Shown here in pieces: positions 11,424 through 22,524 of a DNA stretch of 64,000 nucleotides (within the stretch, counting starts at the first letter, position 1; the number at the start of each line of letters is the position of its first letter). The stretch is from Adiantum capillus-veneris (taxonomy: Eukaryota > Streptophyta > Polypodiopsida > Polypodiales > Pteridaceae): contig CM043957.1 in the NCBI GenBank assembly GCA_014529385.2, positions 85,375,881-85,439,880 on the forward strand. The letters are read 5' to 3'. The notes beneath the pieces were generated by a model that saw only the letters and a list, made by a program, of their open reading frames with translations, made no database searches and was not told the DNA's origin. The translations under genes and the position numbers were made by a program.

Positions 11424-11574
11424 CTTAGTTGCTGGTGGAGAGATCATCTTGGCTTATGTGCTGATACAGGGCATTCTTGCAGATCTATTCACAAAGGCAT
11501 TGCCTCATGAGAAGTTTGAATCTTTCTGCAAAGCTTTGGGCGTACTCCCCTTTGTGGATTCATCATGTACTTAG
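11204..11574 (+). pseudogene. Ty1/copia RNase H C-terminus with (GA)n inside
   Basis: The frame 11290-11574 reads NPIFHARTKHIKVHYHYVRE, then a long Arg-Glu run, then GGEIILAYVLIQGILADLFTKAL. The two flanks are the normal adjoining parts of a copia RNase H C-terminus (HARTKHIEVxYHFVRE ... DIFTKAL). The dipeptide run is encoded by the (GA)n tract at 11359-11422, which replaces the few residues normally found there and leaves the frame open through to TAG after FVDSSCT. Upstream RT sequence is missing, so this is a 3' fragment. Confidence 0.7.
11359..11422. repeat. (GA)n microsatellite
   Basis: About 32 uninterrupted AG units inside the copia RNase H frame. An original CAGAGAGAG at a Val-Arg-Glu codon position is a plausible seed for the expansion. 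Confidence 0.95.
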
Positions 11575-11886
11575 GGCATGGTACTTCCCTTTACACTAGG
11601 TGCTAGCTCTCCTTCACCACATCACTCCCATGGGGATACATATGTGGTAGTGATGTGTGTGAACACACTTTGGATCATTGGGGCATTTTCCCCCCTCACA
11701 AGGAGGTTTTCCCCCCCATGCATTATATATACACCCATCCTTCTAGGGCTAACTTATCTTTCATTTGTGCACTAAGCAATGCACTCTCTGTTGTGTGCCT
11801 TGAGCTTCATCATCTTCTCCAACCTGTGTGTGTTTCCCTGGCAACCCTATTCCAATAAATTTCCCTATCCCTTTGGTATATCAACA
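11575..11886 (+). repeat. possible copia 3' LTR remnant
   Basis: Non-coding sequence after the copia RNase H stop. It has a TATA-like box, CATTATATATACACCC near 11719-11734, and ends TATCAACA near 11886. Position and TATA box fit a 3' LTR. I found no second copy and no clear polypurine tract, so this is tentative. Confidence 0.3.
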
Positions 11887-11952
11887 CTTATTATTAGGGG
11901 ATGTTTGGTTTTTTTTGGCTCCATTAGAGCTTGAGCTATCTCTATGAGCTGT

Positions 11953-12300
11953 TTACACATTTCTAGTCTCTGTCGTGCCAAAAGCAATCTTTACAATATC
12001 TTCATTGACTATCCTTATTTGATGATAGCCTCTTTTGAGGCCAATCCTACTGAAGTAGGTGGACCCTTGTAACTTATTAAATAGACCTTCCACTCGTGAC
12101 ACAGGAAATCTATTTTTGATAGTGATCCTATTTAGTGCTCTATAGCCAACACACATGCGATATATGTTGTATTTCTTTTGTACTAGAAGGATTGGTGAAC
12201 AGATTGGAGAAGATCTAGGCCTCACCATCTTTTTCTCTACCAGTCTATGTAATTGCCTCATGATCTCCTCTTGTTGAGCTTGTGAAACTCAATAAGGAGG
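11953..12300 (-). pseudogene. gypsy reverse transcriptase fragment (element B)
   Basis: N-terminal part of a Ty3/gypsy RT. The minus strand reads IMRQLHRLVEKKMVRPRSSP, then SPILLVQKK, YRALNRITIKNRFPV and YHQIRIVNEDI. The first catalytic Asp of the palm domain, normally in a DLKSGYHQ context, is replaced by Gly in IGLKRGYHQI, so the enzyme would be dead even without truncation. The frame ends at 11953 near FGTTETRNV. The rest of RT, RNase H and integrase are absent, cut off near the copia tail. Upstream on the same strand are protease and gag. Confidence 0.75.
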
Positions 12301-12662
12301 TTTATTAGGTGGTGAGCTCCCAATAGAAGCTCTGTGGTATGATCATCATCCCCTCATTTTGGAGATAGCTCTCTAGGGATGTCATTGATTAAAAAAATCT
12401 TGGAATTTATTTAGAAATTAGACAACTCTAATTCCTCTTGATTCCTACCATTTTTATTTAGTGAAACATTAGGATCATTTATGGAATCTTTGACAAAAAT
12501 CATATACGCAAAAACTAAGCTTTTCATTGACTTACCAAGAGCAGGTGTATTTACAAGGGGTATAGTACGACCCAACAAATTAGCATCTATGTATCCAACT
12601 CATTAGCACCTATGTACATATTCTTTTCCCCTACTTGAAATATATTCTCCTTTCAGGGAACT
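12301..12662 (-). pseudogene. degenerate linker between protease and RT
   Basis: Lies where the protease-RT linker of element B should be. No continuous frame is left and no motif is recognised; it holds several stops on the minus strand. Confidence 0.35.
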
Positions 12663-12947
12663 TTACATTATAGCCATGCAATTGAACCATGGTGCCCCTA
12701 AGATAACATCCTCATGCTTGAGAGGGGAGATGAAGAAGCCTTCTTTGTCGACATGGTCTCGGACATGAAGCCTCAATTTCCCAATCAAGGGAGTGATTGT
12801 GGCTTCTTTACCCTTGAAAGCTCCATTAGAAATCACAGTGTCTCCCATCTCATGAGCTTGTATACCTAATTTAATGGCCAACTCCATTGATATGAAGTTG
12901 TGAGTAGAGCCATGGTCAAAAAGGATAAAGGCTTCATGCTCCCTCAC
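12663..12947 (-). pseudogene. gypsy aspartic protease (element B)
   Basis: Retropepsin-like domain that would process the polyprotein. The minus strand has the active-site block FILFDHGSTHNFISMELA, with DHG in place of the usual DSG/DTG, and the second conserved block DVILGAPWF near the C-terminus. It is preceded by the zinc knuckle of gag and followed by RT, in the gag-protease-RT order of gypsy elements. It continues from the gag frame after a stop near 12954. Confidence 0.75.
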
Positions 12948-12953
12948 CTTTCC

Positions 12954-14170
12954 TCAAGCATAGGAAAGGGATGATCCTTTGCAATGAGTATCCTCTTTTG
13001 GAGCTTCAACCATAGAATCCCTAGGTGGCTCATTGCGTGCATTTCTTTTGGGGCAAGTGTGATAGCCATGTCCTTGCTCTCTGCACTTGAAGCATTTGTT
13101 GTCTTTGCGTAAACGCACTAATTCTTTGGGAGAGAGTTTATTCTTACCTTTGTAGACTCCTTTCTCATTGGTCTTGTTGTTTTTGTTGCTAGAGTTTCCT
13201 TGAGAATAATTTGGAGCATTGTTATTCCCTCTAGGCTCATTTTCGTCTTTAGTTTCCAATGGGCTTAGAATTCCTTTTAGCGCCTTGTTGGAAATTAATT
13301 TGTGAAGCGACCATGGTATGGTGTATGACTTCTATAATGGTCCTTAAATCCAGAACTTTTCCACATTTTTGTGGATAGACTCATTGGGAGACAACTTCAA
13401 GCTTCACCATTCGTCGGTGAGAAATTTGTCTTCTGCATCAGTTGCAAGAAACTGATTCATTATGGAAACTCTTAGAGATTTCCATGTCTTTGGAGCTTCG
13501 CCATTAGCTTGTGGACTAGCCCACCATTGTCTGGAATACTTTTGGAAATGTGTAGCTACATGTTATAGCTTAGAGGATTCCGTGAAGCCGTCATCTCCAA
13601 AGGCTCCATCAAATTACTAGAAAGGCCAAGACTTTGTCCATGGCACCAAAGGTGCCATCATAGGTGAGAAAAGAGATTTTGTTTCCTCCCTCTTTGAACT
13701 TCTTGATCTTGTAGAACCTTTTCCAAGAAGCATAAGATTTCCAATGTCCTCTCCTCTTGAACTCTTTAGGGGATAAGCCGCTACTTTCATTGGAAGAGGA
13801 GGAAGATGATGAAGGTGGAGAAGATGGTGACCTCTTTATCTCACTTTTCTTCTTTTATTCCCTCTCTTCATTCTCTGAATTATGAGGAGAAGGACTATGC
13901 GATGATCTTTTCCTCTGGGGAGGAATTGGAGATCTTTGGGACCGTCGTTTTCATGGAGCCACATCTTTCAAAGGGTTTGGAGATTCACTTATTTCTCTTT
14001 TAGAGAGAGTCTTCTCTTGGAATTCTCAACAAGAGGCTTCCTAATCTCTCTCTCTCTCTCTTCTTGGGGAGTTTGGAGAATCCCATGGGTGAAAATTTGT
14101 TGGACACCTTCACCTTGTAGAGCCGTGTTGCGCAGCTCCACTTCCATGATGAGAAAAAGAGCAAAAGGAT
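12954..14170 (-). pseudogene. gypsy gag, C-terminal part (element B)
   Basis: Retrotransposon gag core plus nucleocapsid. The piece at 12954-13259 is open and has a CCHC knuckle, CFKCREQGHGYHTC, preceded by a Lys/Asn-rich linker. Between 13,260 and 13,750 the minus strand, in shifting frames, matches the gag of element C (35.8-37.4 kb) through the QWW and FLAT blocks. From 13,990 to 14,170 are the ILQTPQEE and LGSLL-like stretches that follow the gag N-terminus in C. Many shifts and stops are present. The N-terminus lies at 16421-16555, separated by a ~2.2 kb insertion. Confidence 0.65.
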
Positions 14171-16420
14171 GCACATTGTGCATAAATGAAGTCTATGTGT
14201 TTATTGAACAAGTGATCTTGGCTTGATAACAAGCTAGCCTAATGCTAAATGTATGCCAGATGTGGCTTTAAGGGCCAAAAATTGTCATGTTAATGCTAAA
14301 AGAGAGTATGTTTGAAGTGATAAAAAATGGGAGTTTATATAATAGAATTGTAGAACTCAAAGTGCTCTATAGGCCTATCTTTACGGCTCATCAGTTGGAG
14401 CTACTGTGAGGAAGATATGCCACTTTGAAGATTGCGTGGTTTGGAGATCTGTAGTGGATCGGGCAACTGCAGATGAGGTATGAGGGGTGAAGTAAGTGCA
14501 TGGGCATGAAGTTCTCATCTTATGGAGCATGTCGGTCTTTTTAGATTGGAAATCAAAGTTTTGGTTGCCAAGATACTGTCAGTTTAAGTTTCATCGGGGG
14601 CCAAATCTATACCAGATTGGTTGCCTCAATTAATGTGCCATCTAAAGGTTTTGCACCTTTACTAGGGATTTGTATGAGTTCTATGTGGCATATGAAGGCC
14701 TTGGGAGTTGACGACATGTGAATTAAAGGTCCAACATGCAAGGTGCAAAAGGTTGAAGTTGGCGAGCGACGATCGCTAGCCAGGTGATGCCAAATGGATT
14801 TTATCACTTTTGGATAGCTCGGTTGATGGGCTCAAAGAGATCAAAATGGGATGGTGCTTACGTGGAACAAAGTTGGGGACCTGTCTGCAAGGGGGATTCG
14901 ATGGCTTGGTCACTGGACCCTTGAGCACCAGATGGAAAACCAATAAAGAGAGGAAAAACATGTTTTCTTTTTCTTATGCTTTTGTGGTGAGTTGGGAGAT
15001 CTTTGAGGTCAACTTCATGAGACAGTGCCACATGGTGGGGGTAATCCCACATATGCAACAGAGCTCTCAAAGGGAGAGGTATTTGTATGCTAGCTTGACC
15101 CCTCAAGAGAGAACTAAGGGAAGAGAGATCTCGTGGAGCTTTGAGCCATGTCGGACTCGACATTGGCAACCCATCGGTTGTGCACGTAGTGTGGATGATG
15201 GCGGCGGCACAACTTCTTGTTCATAGTCGACGGTGGTGGTGATGGCCATCAACAATGTGGAAGCATAGTGATGACATGGCGGGAAGTTCACACGCGGCTC
15301 AAAGGCCGCCTTCTTTTTATTGGGAAGGAGATACCCATGAGGGGTTGTCACGGCACCATGACAACCCTCCAAGGGGGGCAGTCACACAAGGTGGAGTTCA
15401 ATCCAGGAATAGAAAGGTTGAGGTACATGCAATCTCGTGTTAAAAAATAGAAAGAGGGAGTTCAAAAATAGAGGAAAAAGAGGGGACTCATACGCCCAAG
15501 GGGCACAATTTTTGAACATTCCTGAGGAGGAAGTTTTTTTTGCAATCAAGCAGAGGATATTTTTGGCATTCAAGAGCAACAGGAGAGCGAGCAAAAAGAT
15601 CAAGGGTGGAAGCAGGAGAAAGAGGAGAGCAATCTCGAGCAGTAGGAAGAGCTTTCTTTTGGAAAGTCATAAAGGTGTGCAACGGTGGTGAAGAAGCATA
15701 AGCGGAGCTTCGTTGTTGCTTTCTTCTTCATCATCGTAAAAAGCTTTACATTCATCAACACCGAGCATCGACGGATGCTTGATTTCAGTGCATGCTAAAT
15801 TAATTTGGCTTAGCTTTGTAAAGGGAGTTTAAACTCCTTAATCCACAATCAATCAATTTAACCGTGTCGTTAACGGCACCTCCTTGGCAATCGTGCATCG
15901 GTGTTTTTTACCCTTGCACAAATCCAAATTTGATAAAACTTGCTTAGAGTTGTATTTTTGTCTAAATAAACACTGTGAGTTGAAATTTGGCAAAATACCC
16001 TCTCTGGAGAGATTTCTATCTTCAACACGCCTAAGATAAAATTTTGCTAGATTTTGACATTTTTAATTTTTTTCTTTACAGATTGATTTTCCCACAAGTT
16101 TTAGGATTTATCCACACCCTCTGGTTTCAAGTTTTAGCCTAATTTGACTTTTTCTTGTTTATTTTTTGTGAAATCTGCGGTTTTTTTTTCCAATTTTGGA
16201 CTTGACCAAGTGTTTTAATCCAAATGTTTCTAAAATCAATGAGAATGGTCTAAACAAGTTGTTCAATGTTATCAAATTTAGTTGTTTTTGTGCTTTGTTC
16301 TCATTTCAAAGAGGTTACTAGTCAATTGTGTGGTGTGGTGCATCTTTTCTTTCTCTCTTCTCCCACAGCTACTAGCAGATCGGCGCTGAGGCTTGCCTTT
16401 CAAACCCCTTATCCCCCAAT
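14171..16420. mobile_element. ~2.2 kb insertion inside gag of element B
   Basis: Inferred by comparison with element C, where the two gag pieces are contiguous: LQQAMG ends near 16,420 and the following residues resume near 14,150. The insert has no gene I recognise. ORFs up to 138 codons around 14.8-15.5 kb show no family features. It contains a hairpin at about 15,342-15,369 (GGGTTGTCA ... TGACAACCC) and a palindrome GGAGTTTAAACTCC near 15,827. Its ends were not resolved to a clear LTR or TIR. It may be a solo LTR or a non-autonomous element. Confidence 0.5.
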
Positions 16421-16555
16421 AGCGGGACTACCCATGGCTTGTTGTAGCCTAGTGACAAGATAATTCACAAACATGGGGGCATCATTAGTAGCACCTTCAT
16501 GTGCAAAATCAAAGTCATCAATATTCATTCTACTCTCTTTATTATTGTCAGCCAT
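16421..16555 (-). pseudogene. gypsy gag N-terminus (element B)
   Basis: The minus strand starts ATG at 16553-16555 and reads MADNNKES, then DDFDFAHEGATNDAPMF and LVTRLQQAMG, before the insertion interrupts it. Element C has the closely similar start MADNSKES at 35817. The distance from the primer site (16661-16676) is about 105 bp, a normal leader length. Confidence 0.7.
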
Positions 16556-16660
16556 GCTAGCAAAGTTTATGTGTGTGTGTGCTAATTTGTTCTCTGGTTA
16601 CTTCAAAGACTCTCGTAGAAAGCTTAAGGACCTCTCTTCTTAAGAAAGAAAAGAGAAATC

Positions 16661-16676
16661 AGTAGCTCTGATACCA
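16661..16676 (-). other. initiator tRNA-Met primer-binding site
   Basis: The minus strand reads TGGTATCAGAGCTACT one base inside the LTR end at 16678. TGGTATCAGAGC is the standard plant initiator tRNA-Met primer site. It fixes the orientation of element B. Confidence 0.8.
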
Positions 16677-16677
16677 A

Positions 16678-17362
16678 TGTAATGTAATTAGGCTAATAAC
16701 ATTGATTGTAGCGGAATTGAAGTGATAGTAGTGAGTATTTTATGAAGAGAATTCTTAATGAAGATAGAGAGAGAAAGCTTGATTGAAGGTAGCAACACAA
16801 ACATTACACCTTTAGCTTGTCATGAAGAATACTTGTAAATGAGAGAGAAATAGAGAAATTGACAACAGTTGGGGACGTGATTTGTTTGTAGCCGGTCCCC
16901 CCTCCAAAAGTCTTTTGCATTATATGTTCTCCCATGAAGAGAGACATGGCACAGTACAATCTTTGTGTTCCTTAAGACCTACTTGATGCCATGAAGATGT
17001 AAAGATTCATGCACCGATATTATACTCAAAACAACAGTTGACTTACTTGAAATAAACAAGAACTCATCCCTGGCCTCAATCCCAAGACCTCAAACACCTT
17101 CAAAGGTTGAGAGAGCTGGCAGGGAGGAGTGAGGGAAGTGAAGAGGAAGTAGATGTGACATACGAGAAAGAAGTATTCTCCTCACATATTATTACTCTTA
17201 GAGCATAGCTTAGCATAGCAATGGAGATTGAGGAGATGATGAGCATTCTTTGAAACTTGACTCTTGCTTGGATTTACATTCCATAGCTAAGAGATGTTGG
17301 TGTAGGCTCTCTACTTCTCAAGCTTGGAGAATGAGATGACTTTTTGCTTAACACAAATGAGT

Positions 17363-17423
<61 letters not shown>

Positions 17424-17478
17424 GGGAGGGGGGGGGGGGGGGGGCCTTGTGAGCTACAAATGAGAGAGAGAAAAATCG
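16678..17478 (-). repeat. 5' LTR of element B, interrupted
   Basis: Starts TGTAATGTAATT next to the primer site. It is a diverged homologue of the LTR at 17479-18979: both have a GACAACAG(T/C)TG box, a CCCCCTCCAAAAG box, GTGTTCCTT, and TAAGAGATGTTGGTGTAGGC in the same order. It stops at 17478, where the second LTR begins with TGTAACA. Element A therefore seems to have inserted into this LTR. The upper remainder has not been located. Confidence 0.6.
17361..17444. repeat. (GT)n microsatellite plus G-run
   Basis: About 30 GT units followed by ATGGGGA and a run of about 17 G. It lies in the U3 side of the interrupted LTR of element B. Confidence 0.95.
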
Positions 17479-18979
17479 TGTAACATTTAATGGTCTAGTA
17501 ACTTGTGTGTAGCAGAAAATAACATAAACATAGTGAGCATTTCATTAGAATAGATTCCTAATGAGCATAGCAAGAGTGCTTGGATAGAGAGAGAGAAACA
17601 TAAAGCATAACACCTACTTAGATAGGCATGAACAATACTTCAAAAGAGAGAGAAGTTAAACTATTGACAACAGCTGAGGACCGGATTTACATGGAGCCGG
17701 TGCCCCCTCCAAAAGGCTTTGTATTATAGGTTTCCCACATCAAGGGAGACATTTTATAGTACAATACTTTGTGTTCCTTCAATAACTTTCCGACTTTCCG
17801 GTGCAATGAAGATGGAAGCTTCAATCAGCAAGCTCACGGTCTCAGACCCAAGACCTCACACACCTCAAATATGGTGAGAGCTAGCTGGGTATGAGAGTAG
17901 ATTGAGAGGCAGGAGTATTCTTAAGAGAAATAAGTATATTTCCTCACATAATCACTCATAATAGCTTAGCATAGCTTAGAAATTAGCATGGTAAAGGAGA
18001 TAAGCATGCATTGGAGCCTGGCTCTTGGTTGGATTTGCATCACAAAGCTAAGAGATGTTGGTGTAGGCCTCCCTTCTCACAAGCTTGGGGTAGATGATGA
18101 GCTTTCCATTAAAGCTTGAGAAGGAGAGAGAGAGTCTTCTTTACTTCACACATGAGATTGTGTGAGTGTGTAAGTGATAATGCCTGGCAAAATTCAGCCC
18201 CCTCTTTCTTTTGGTCGACCCCTTATGAATTTACATGCTAACATCCCATTGGACCCTGCAAAGCTTAGCCAATGATAATTAAGAAGCATAAGTGATAGCC
18301 TTGTGACCCGTGTCCCCCTTTCCCCCTTTTGTGAGAGCTTTATGTAATTAAATAATGCAATTAAACTTTCATTGGACCCCTTAGTCTTCTGGCTAATAGG
18401 AATCAGGCAAGCCATTGGGTTGTTGAATGCTCATTGGTCCCCTTGGGAGACTGTCCAGTAGTCTTCTCGAGAGCTTAATTTCTATTGGTTTTTTAATCAA
18501 GTGTTTTAAAATAAATTAAACTGAATGTACTCTAGCGTAATTCTCATTGGTCCACCTCTATGGCCATCCAATAGGATTTGAATGCATCTTGGGGGAAACT
18601 GGGCTAGGGAGCTGACATGTGTCCCCTATTCCCTTTGTGTAAAGGGAGCCTGCTAGTGTGTGTGTGTGTGTGTGTTTCTCTCTCATCCCCTACTAAAAGG
18701 GCTTGCCCCCTCCAAGATAGGGATGTTGGAAAACTTTATAATCTTCCCACAAGCATCCAATCTTTCCTAGGTTTTGACCATTGAACTTAACCTTTGGATT
18801 TTGGAAGTCTTAATGGGCTGAACCTTAGGGTCTTTAAAGCCCATTGTTGCACATTGCTCTTTTGTAGATGGCCCCCTCTTTGGATCCCTACTGTGGCCGA
18901 TCTGCCAGCTTAACCAATATTCTAGCTTTTCTTCCCTCGTACTTCCCCATATTAAATGATTAGTTTAACATGAGAAATT
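17479..18979 (-). repeat. 3' LTR of chromovirus A, main part
   Basis: Begins (plus reading) TGTAACATTTAATGGTCTAG. Element C ends its 5' LTR with the reverse complement of this at 35,370-35,405, so A and C share an LTR family. The LTR runs up to 18979, where the 9.8 kb element is inserted, and resumes at 28776-28814, giving about 1.54 kb in total. A (TG)n run lies at about 18656-18675. An ORF at 18194-18415 is not supported as coding. Confidence 0.65.
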
Positions 18980-19818
18980 TGCTAGCAGTGGCTAACACAG
19001 GCTATACCAATTATACACCAAGATGTAGATGTGCTATAGTGCACAATATTTCCTTTTCATTGTATAGGGCCTTGGGATCATTTAGGAGTTCCAAAGTTGT
19101 ATGAGTTTAGGTTAGAGAGCTCAACTTTATCCCATCGTTGAAGGGTTTGAGGTCCAAAGCTATAAAAGAGCCCTATGCTTAATGAGTAGTCATTCTTGGG
19201 TGAGTTCTCCTCTTTTTACAGTGGATGGTCATGAGGCTCATGGGCTTTCCATGCCCATGTAGCTCTTGATTTCTAATAATCAATTACACTTTCTTTCTTA
19301 TTAGTCTTCTTTGCTTGATTATGTGGAGTGATATTGTATTAGTGTGATGGTAGATCTCTAATCCCTTTTTTGAGTTAATCTATTCTATCCACACCATTGG
19401 CCATGGTGTGTGAGGGCGGTGTCTTCCTTCTCTTCATCTCTCTCTACAAGGTGCGGTTAGTGTGTGTGCATACGTAGTCGCATTGAGGGGTTGTGCCGGA
19501 ATGGACACACTAATGCGGAGTAGGTATGTTAATTGCATGCTTGTGTAGTTGTGATTAAGAGTTGTGAATAAGAGTGATTGATGTGAGAGGTTGATTTCAA
19601 CCATATGATTGTGCGCAAGTGATTAATAAGTAGGAATATGTTGTTGATCAGAGGAAGCCCCTTTCCATGGCTTCTCTCTATGATGAGTAGAAGGATCCCT
19701 TGAATCCTCTATGTCTATACATCTTAGGCTCGTGCTTCCATGCCCTAGCGGGGTTATCGATCCACGATTTGACAATTTTGTGGATTGCAATTAGGTCGTG
19801 CTACAACGCCTCCCTACA
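18980..19818 (+). repeat. 5' LTR of 9.8 kb element
   Basis: 839 bp, starting TGCTAGCAG and ending CCTCCCTACA. It aligns almost base by base with 27949-28775, with small indels and scattered substitutions. A good TATA box, CTATAAAAGAG, lies at 19160-19170. At the start TG has kept its form but the following bases differ from TGTTAGCAG in the 3' copy. Confidence 0.8.
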
Positions 19819-19820
19819 TT

Positions 19821-19838
19821 TGGCGCTGTTGCTGAGGA
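19821..19838 (+). other. tRNA-Asp-type primer-binding site
   Basis: TGGCGCTGTTGCTGAGGA, two bases after the LTR. Compared with the plant tRNA-Asp complement TGGCGCCGTTGCCGGGGA, all three differences are transitions. Athila/Tat-lineage gypsy elements commonly use this primer, so the autonomous partner may belong there. Confidence 0.65.
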
Positions 19839-21950
19839 TTGATAACCTAAGCTAGTGAGTTAGGATGTGTACAATAGAGTAATTTCACTACTAATTTTGT
19901 TGGTTTTTGAGTGTGTAACTCATTTTTTTATTTAATTTGATGATGTTGTGCAAGAAATTGATGTTAATGTTGAGTTAGGAATACCTCAAACCCCAATTCC
20001 ACCCCCAATTTCACTAATTTCATGCTAATCCTTGCTAACTTCATTTCTTTCCATGCTAATTTTACTAATTTCATGCTACTTTCTACTAATTTTGACTAAC
20101 CTTGCTAACCTAACCACTAAAATTTGAAGTGTAAAGTATGTGAAATCCCCTTGTAAGAGGTGGAATCATCACTCTAATCAAGTTAATTGTACCAATTTAT
20201 GCTTAATTTGATAATTTGAGTGTTTGATTTTGACCTACAAATGGTCAAATTTGGAGCCGATTTGATGGTGCACACACTTGTGTGTGCAATGATGCGACTT
20301 CACTGGAGCAAAGGAATAGCTTGGAGTGTAATTACGATGTAAGTGCACTCACTTGTTATGTCAAATTTTGATTGATCAATTTGATTCCATTTGCTAATTA
20401 TTTTCTAAAATTAAGTGTGTAACACAAATTGACCTCCACTTTGCACCTAATTTGATACACTTTGAATGAAATTGATAGTCAAATTGTGACTAATTAACTT
20501 TGTGTGTATCCAAATAATGCTTAATTCTCATCAAGAATTCTTGTGTGCGCACACACCAAAGAAGGAAATAATTGTCAAAAATTTCAAGTGTGTGTGCACC
20601 TAATTTTTAGTGTGTGCATGCATATAACGTGATGGAATTGATGATACATGAGTATGAAATCATGTAAATGATGTGTATGTTAGGTAATTCAATCATTGGA
20701 TAAGCTTAATTGCCAAAAAATTGGGATAAAATTGAATGTGTGTGCCCATCCATGACCACTTGATTTTCAATGATTGATGATCAATTGGAACAACTAAATG
20801 GTTTTTGATTGTGAAATGTTCATAAAAAGTGTGTGAAATCATTAGGTATAAGCCTAAACTCATTTCCAATTGCGAAAAATTCGATCATTTGTGCTTAATT
20901 TTTTAGTGTGTGCATTGCTTGATTGGGTAAAAATAGTGTAAATTTTTTAGAAATTGAGCATGCATGCATTCATTTATGCTTGATTTAGTTTGCAATTTGT
21001 GCATTCCGATGTGGAATTGATGTAATTTTTGCATAAAATTTTGGCCTAAATTTGGGTGTGTGTGCCTACTCAATGGCATGCGCAATCCGGTGCTTGAATA
21101 AATAATTGGTATTTTTTACCAATTATAATGATTAATTTGGCTTAAAAGATCGGTGTGTATTTGATTGATTGACTTTGGATGATTCAATTGATAGCCAATT
21201 GAAAATGATTGATCTACATTTCCATTGTGATGCGAATGCCAATTCGATTGGATATGGCAAAAATTTTCATTACATTGTGCATTTTCAAATGCTATAATCA
21301 ATTGTGTGTAACCGTACGAACCAAATGACAAATCCGATTTGGTTTGGTTGATTTGAACTAGTGGGATATGAGAAATTCAAGATTGCAATGATTGAAAATT
21401 GGATACGCATTTGCATTTGAGAAGAAGTCTCGCACTACATTGTGGTTGCAATGCTTGATCCATAAACAACAAATCCATTTTTTGAGCTTGCATGATGATT
21501 CAATTGAGGAATGTGTGTCCTAATTGAATTGTTTTCGCACTATGCATTGGAATGCAATTGAGATCAAAATGTATATGATTTTGCATCCTTGATCGAGGGA
21601 TTATGAATGAAATCAATTTTATGAGAAAATGGCCCGATTTTGGTTTTATAAAAAAAATCTTGGAAATAAGTTATTCCTTATGCTTTAGAAGCTTCCATTA
21701 TCTTTAAGCCAAATTTACGGGATTACGAGGACTCAATCTCTATTTTACGGGCCGTTTGTATATACATTGATGAAGTGAATTTTTACAAACGACGTGTCCT
21801 ATTTGGTGTTTTGGAAATGTATTGAGGATGACTTTTTTCAATCGAGACACTCTCACCAACCTACATAGCCCTGTTTTGCAAGAACAAACCCCAAGACGAG
21901 TTTGTTTTTTTAAAAATAAAAATTAAAAAAAATCAAATTAAAAAAAAGCT
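19839..21950 (+). other. AT-rich internal region, no gene
   Basis: Non-coding internal sequence of the 9.8 kb element. It is AT-rich with many CTAATTTCATG-like repeats at 19,990-20,110 and long TG-rich segments. No protein motif seen in six frames. The first roughly 450 bp recur in reverse at 10149-10591. Confidence 0.6.
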
Positions 21951-22015
21951 CATGCTTATTCTGGCCCATTTTTTGGCTCATCCCCACACACACACACTTG
22001 TTTTTTCCAGCCTGG

Positions 22016-22237
22016 CAGCGTTTGGCGCCCGATTTTGGCTTGGCTTTATTCCTAAACACACACACACACACAATTTTTTTATTAACGCCAAATCAGGCAG
22101 CTTGTGCCCGTGTGCCACAACACATGCAGCGTTTGGCGCCCGATTTTGGCTTGGCTTTATTCCTAAACACACACACACACACAATTTTTTTATTAACGCC
22201 AAATCAGGCAGCTTGTGCCCGTGTGCCACAACACATG
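22016..22237. repeat. tandem repeat, 2 x 111 bp
   Basis: A 111 bp unit starting CAGCGTTTGGCGCCC occurs at 22016 and again at 22127, virtually identical. Because 111 is a multiple of three, it produces overlapping ORFs on both strands, which I do not regard as genes. Confidence 0.9.
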
Positions 22238-22437
22238 CAAATGATGGCCGCAACCCTCACCCCACTTGCATCCCCTGACTTTCCTGGCTTAAAGGCCCAT
22301 CAAACACCTCACCTATACACACATAGTTTTCAGCCCCTGGTCTTGCCTTGGCTGCAATCCACCCATCATCACACTGGCCTGCAGGGAGTACCCGACACCC
22401 GCATGCTCAAACACATACTACACAGTGTCATAAGTCA

Positions 22438-22439
<2 letters not shown>

Positions 22440-22521
<82 letters not shown>
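22440..22521. repeat. (TC)n microsatellite
   Basis: About 40 uninterrupted TC units inside the 9.8 kb element. It yields Ser-Leu ORFs that are artefacts. Confidence 0.95.

Positions 22522-22524
<3 letters not shown>

Noticed and set aside
11204-11428. Separate ORF ending in an Arg-Glu run (other frame across the (GA)n)
   Set aside because: It is the shifted frame across the copia fragment and microsatellite; the frame 11290-11574 carries the family motifs.
14810-15450. ORFs of up to 138 codons on the plus strand and antisense ORFs
   Set aside because: Overlapping open frames on both strands without motifs, inside an insertion in gag; likely chance.
21952-22278. Overlapping ORFs on both strands at 22 kb
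   Set aside because: They arise from a 111 bp tandem repeat, whose length is a multiple of three, and from CA-rich runs. No family features.
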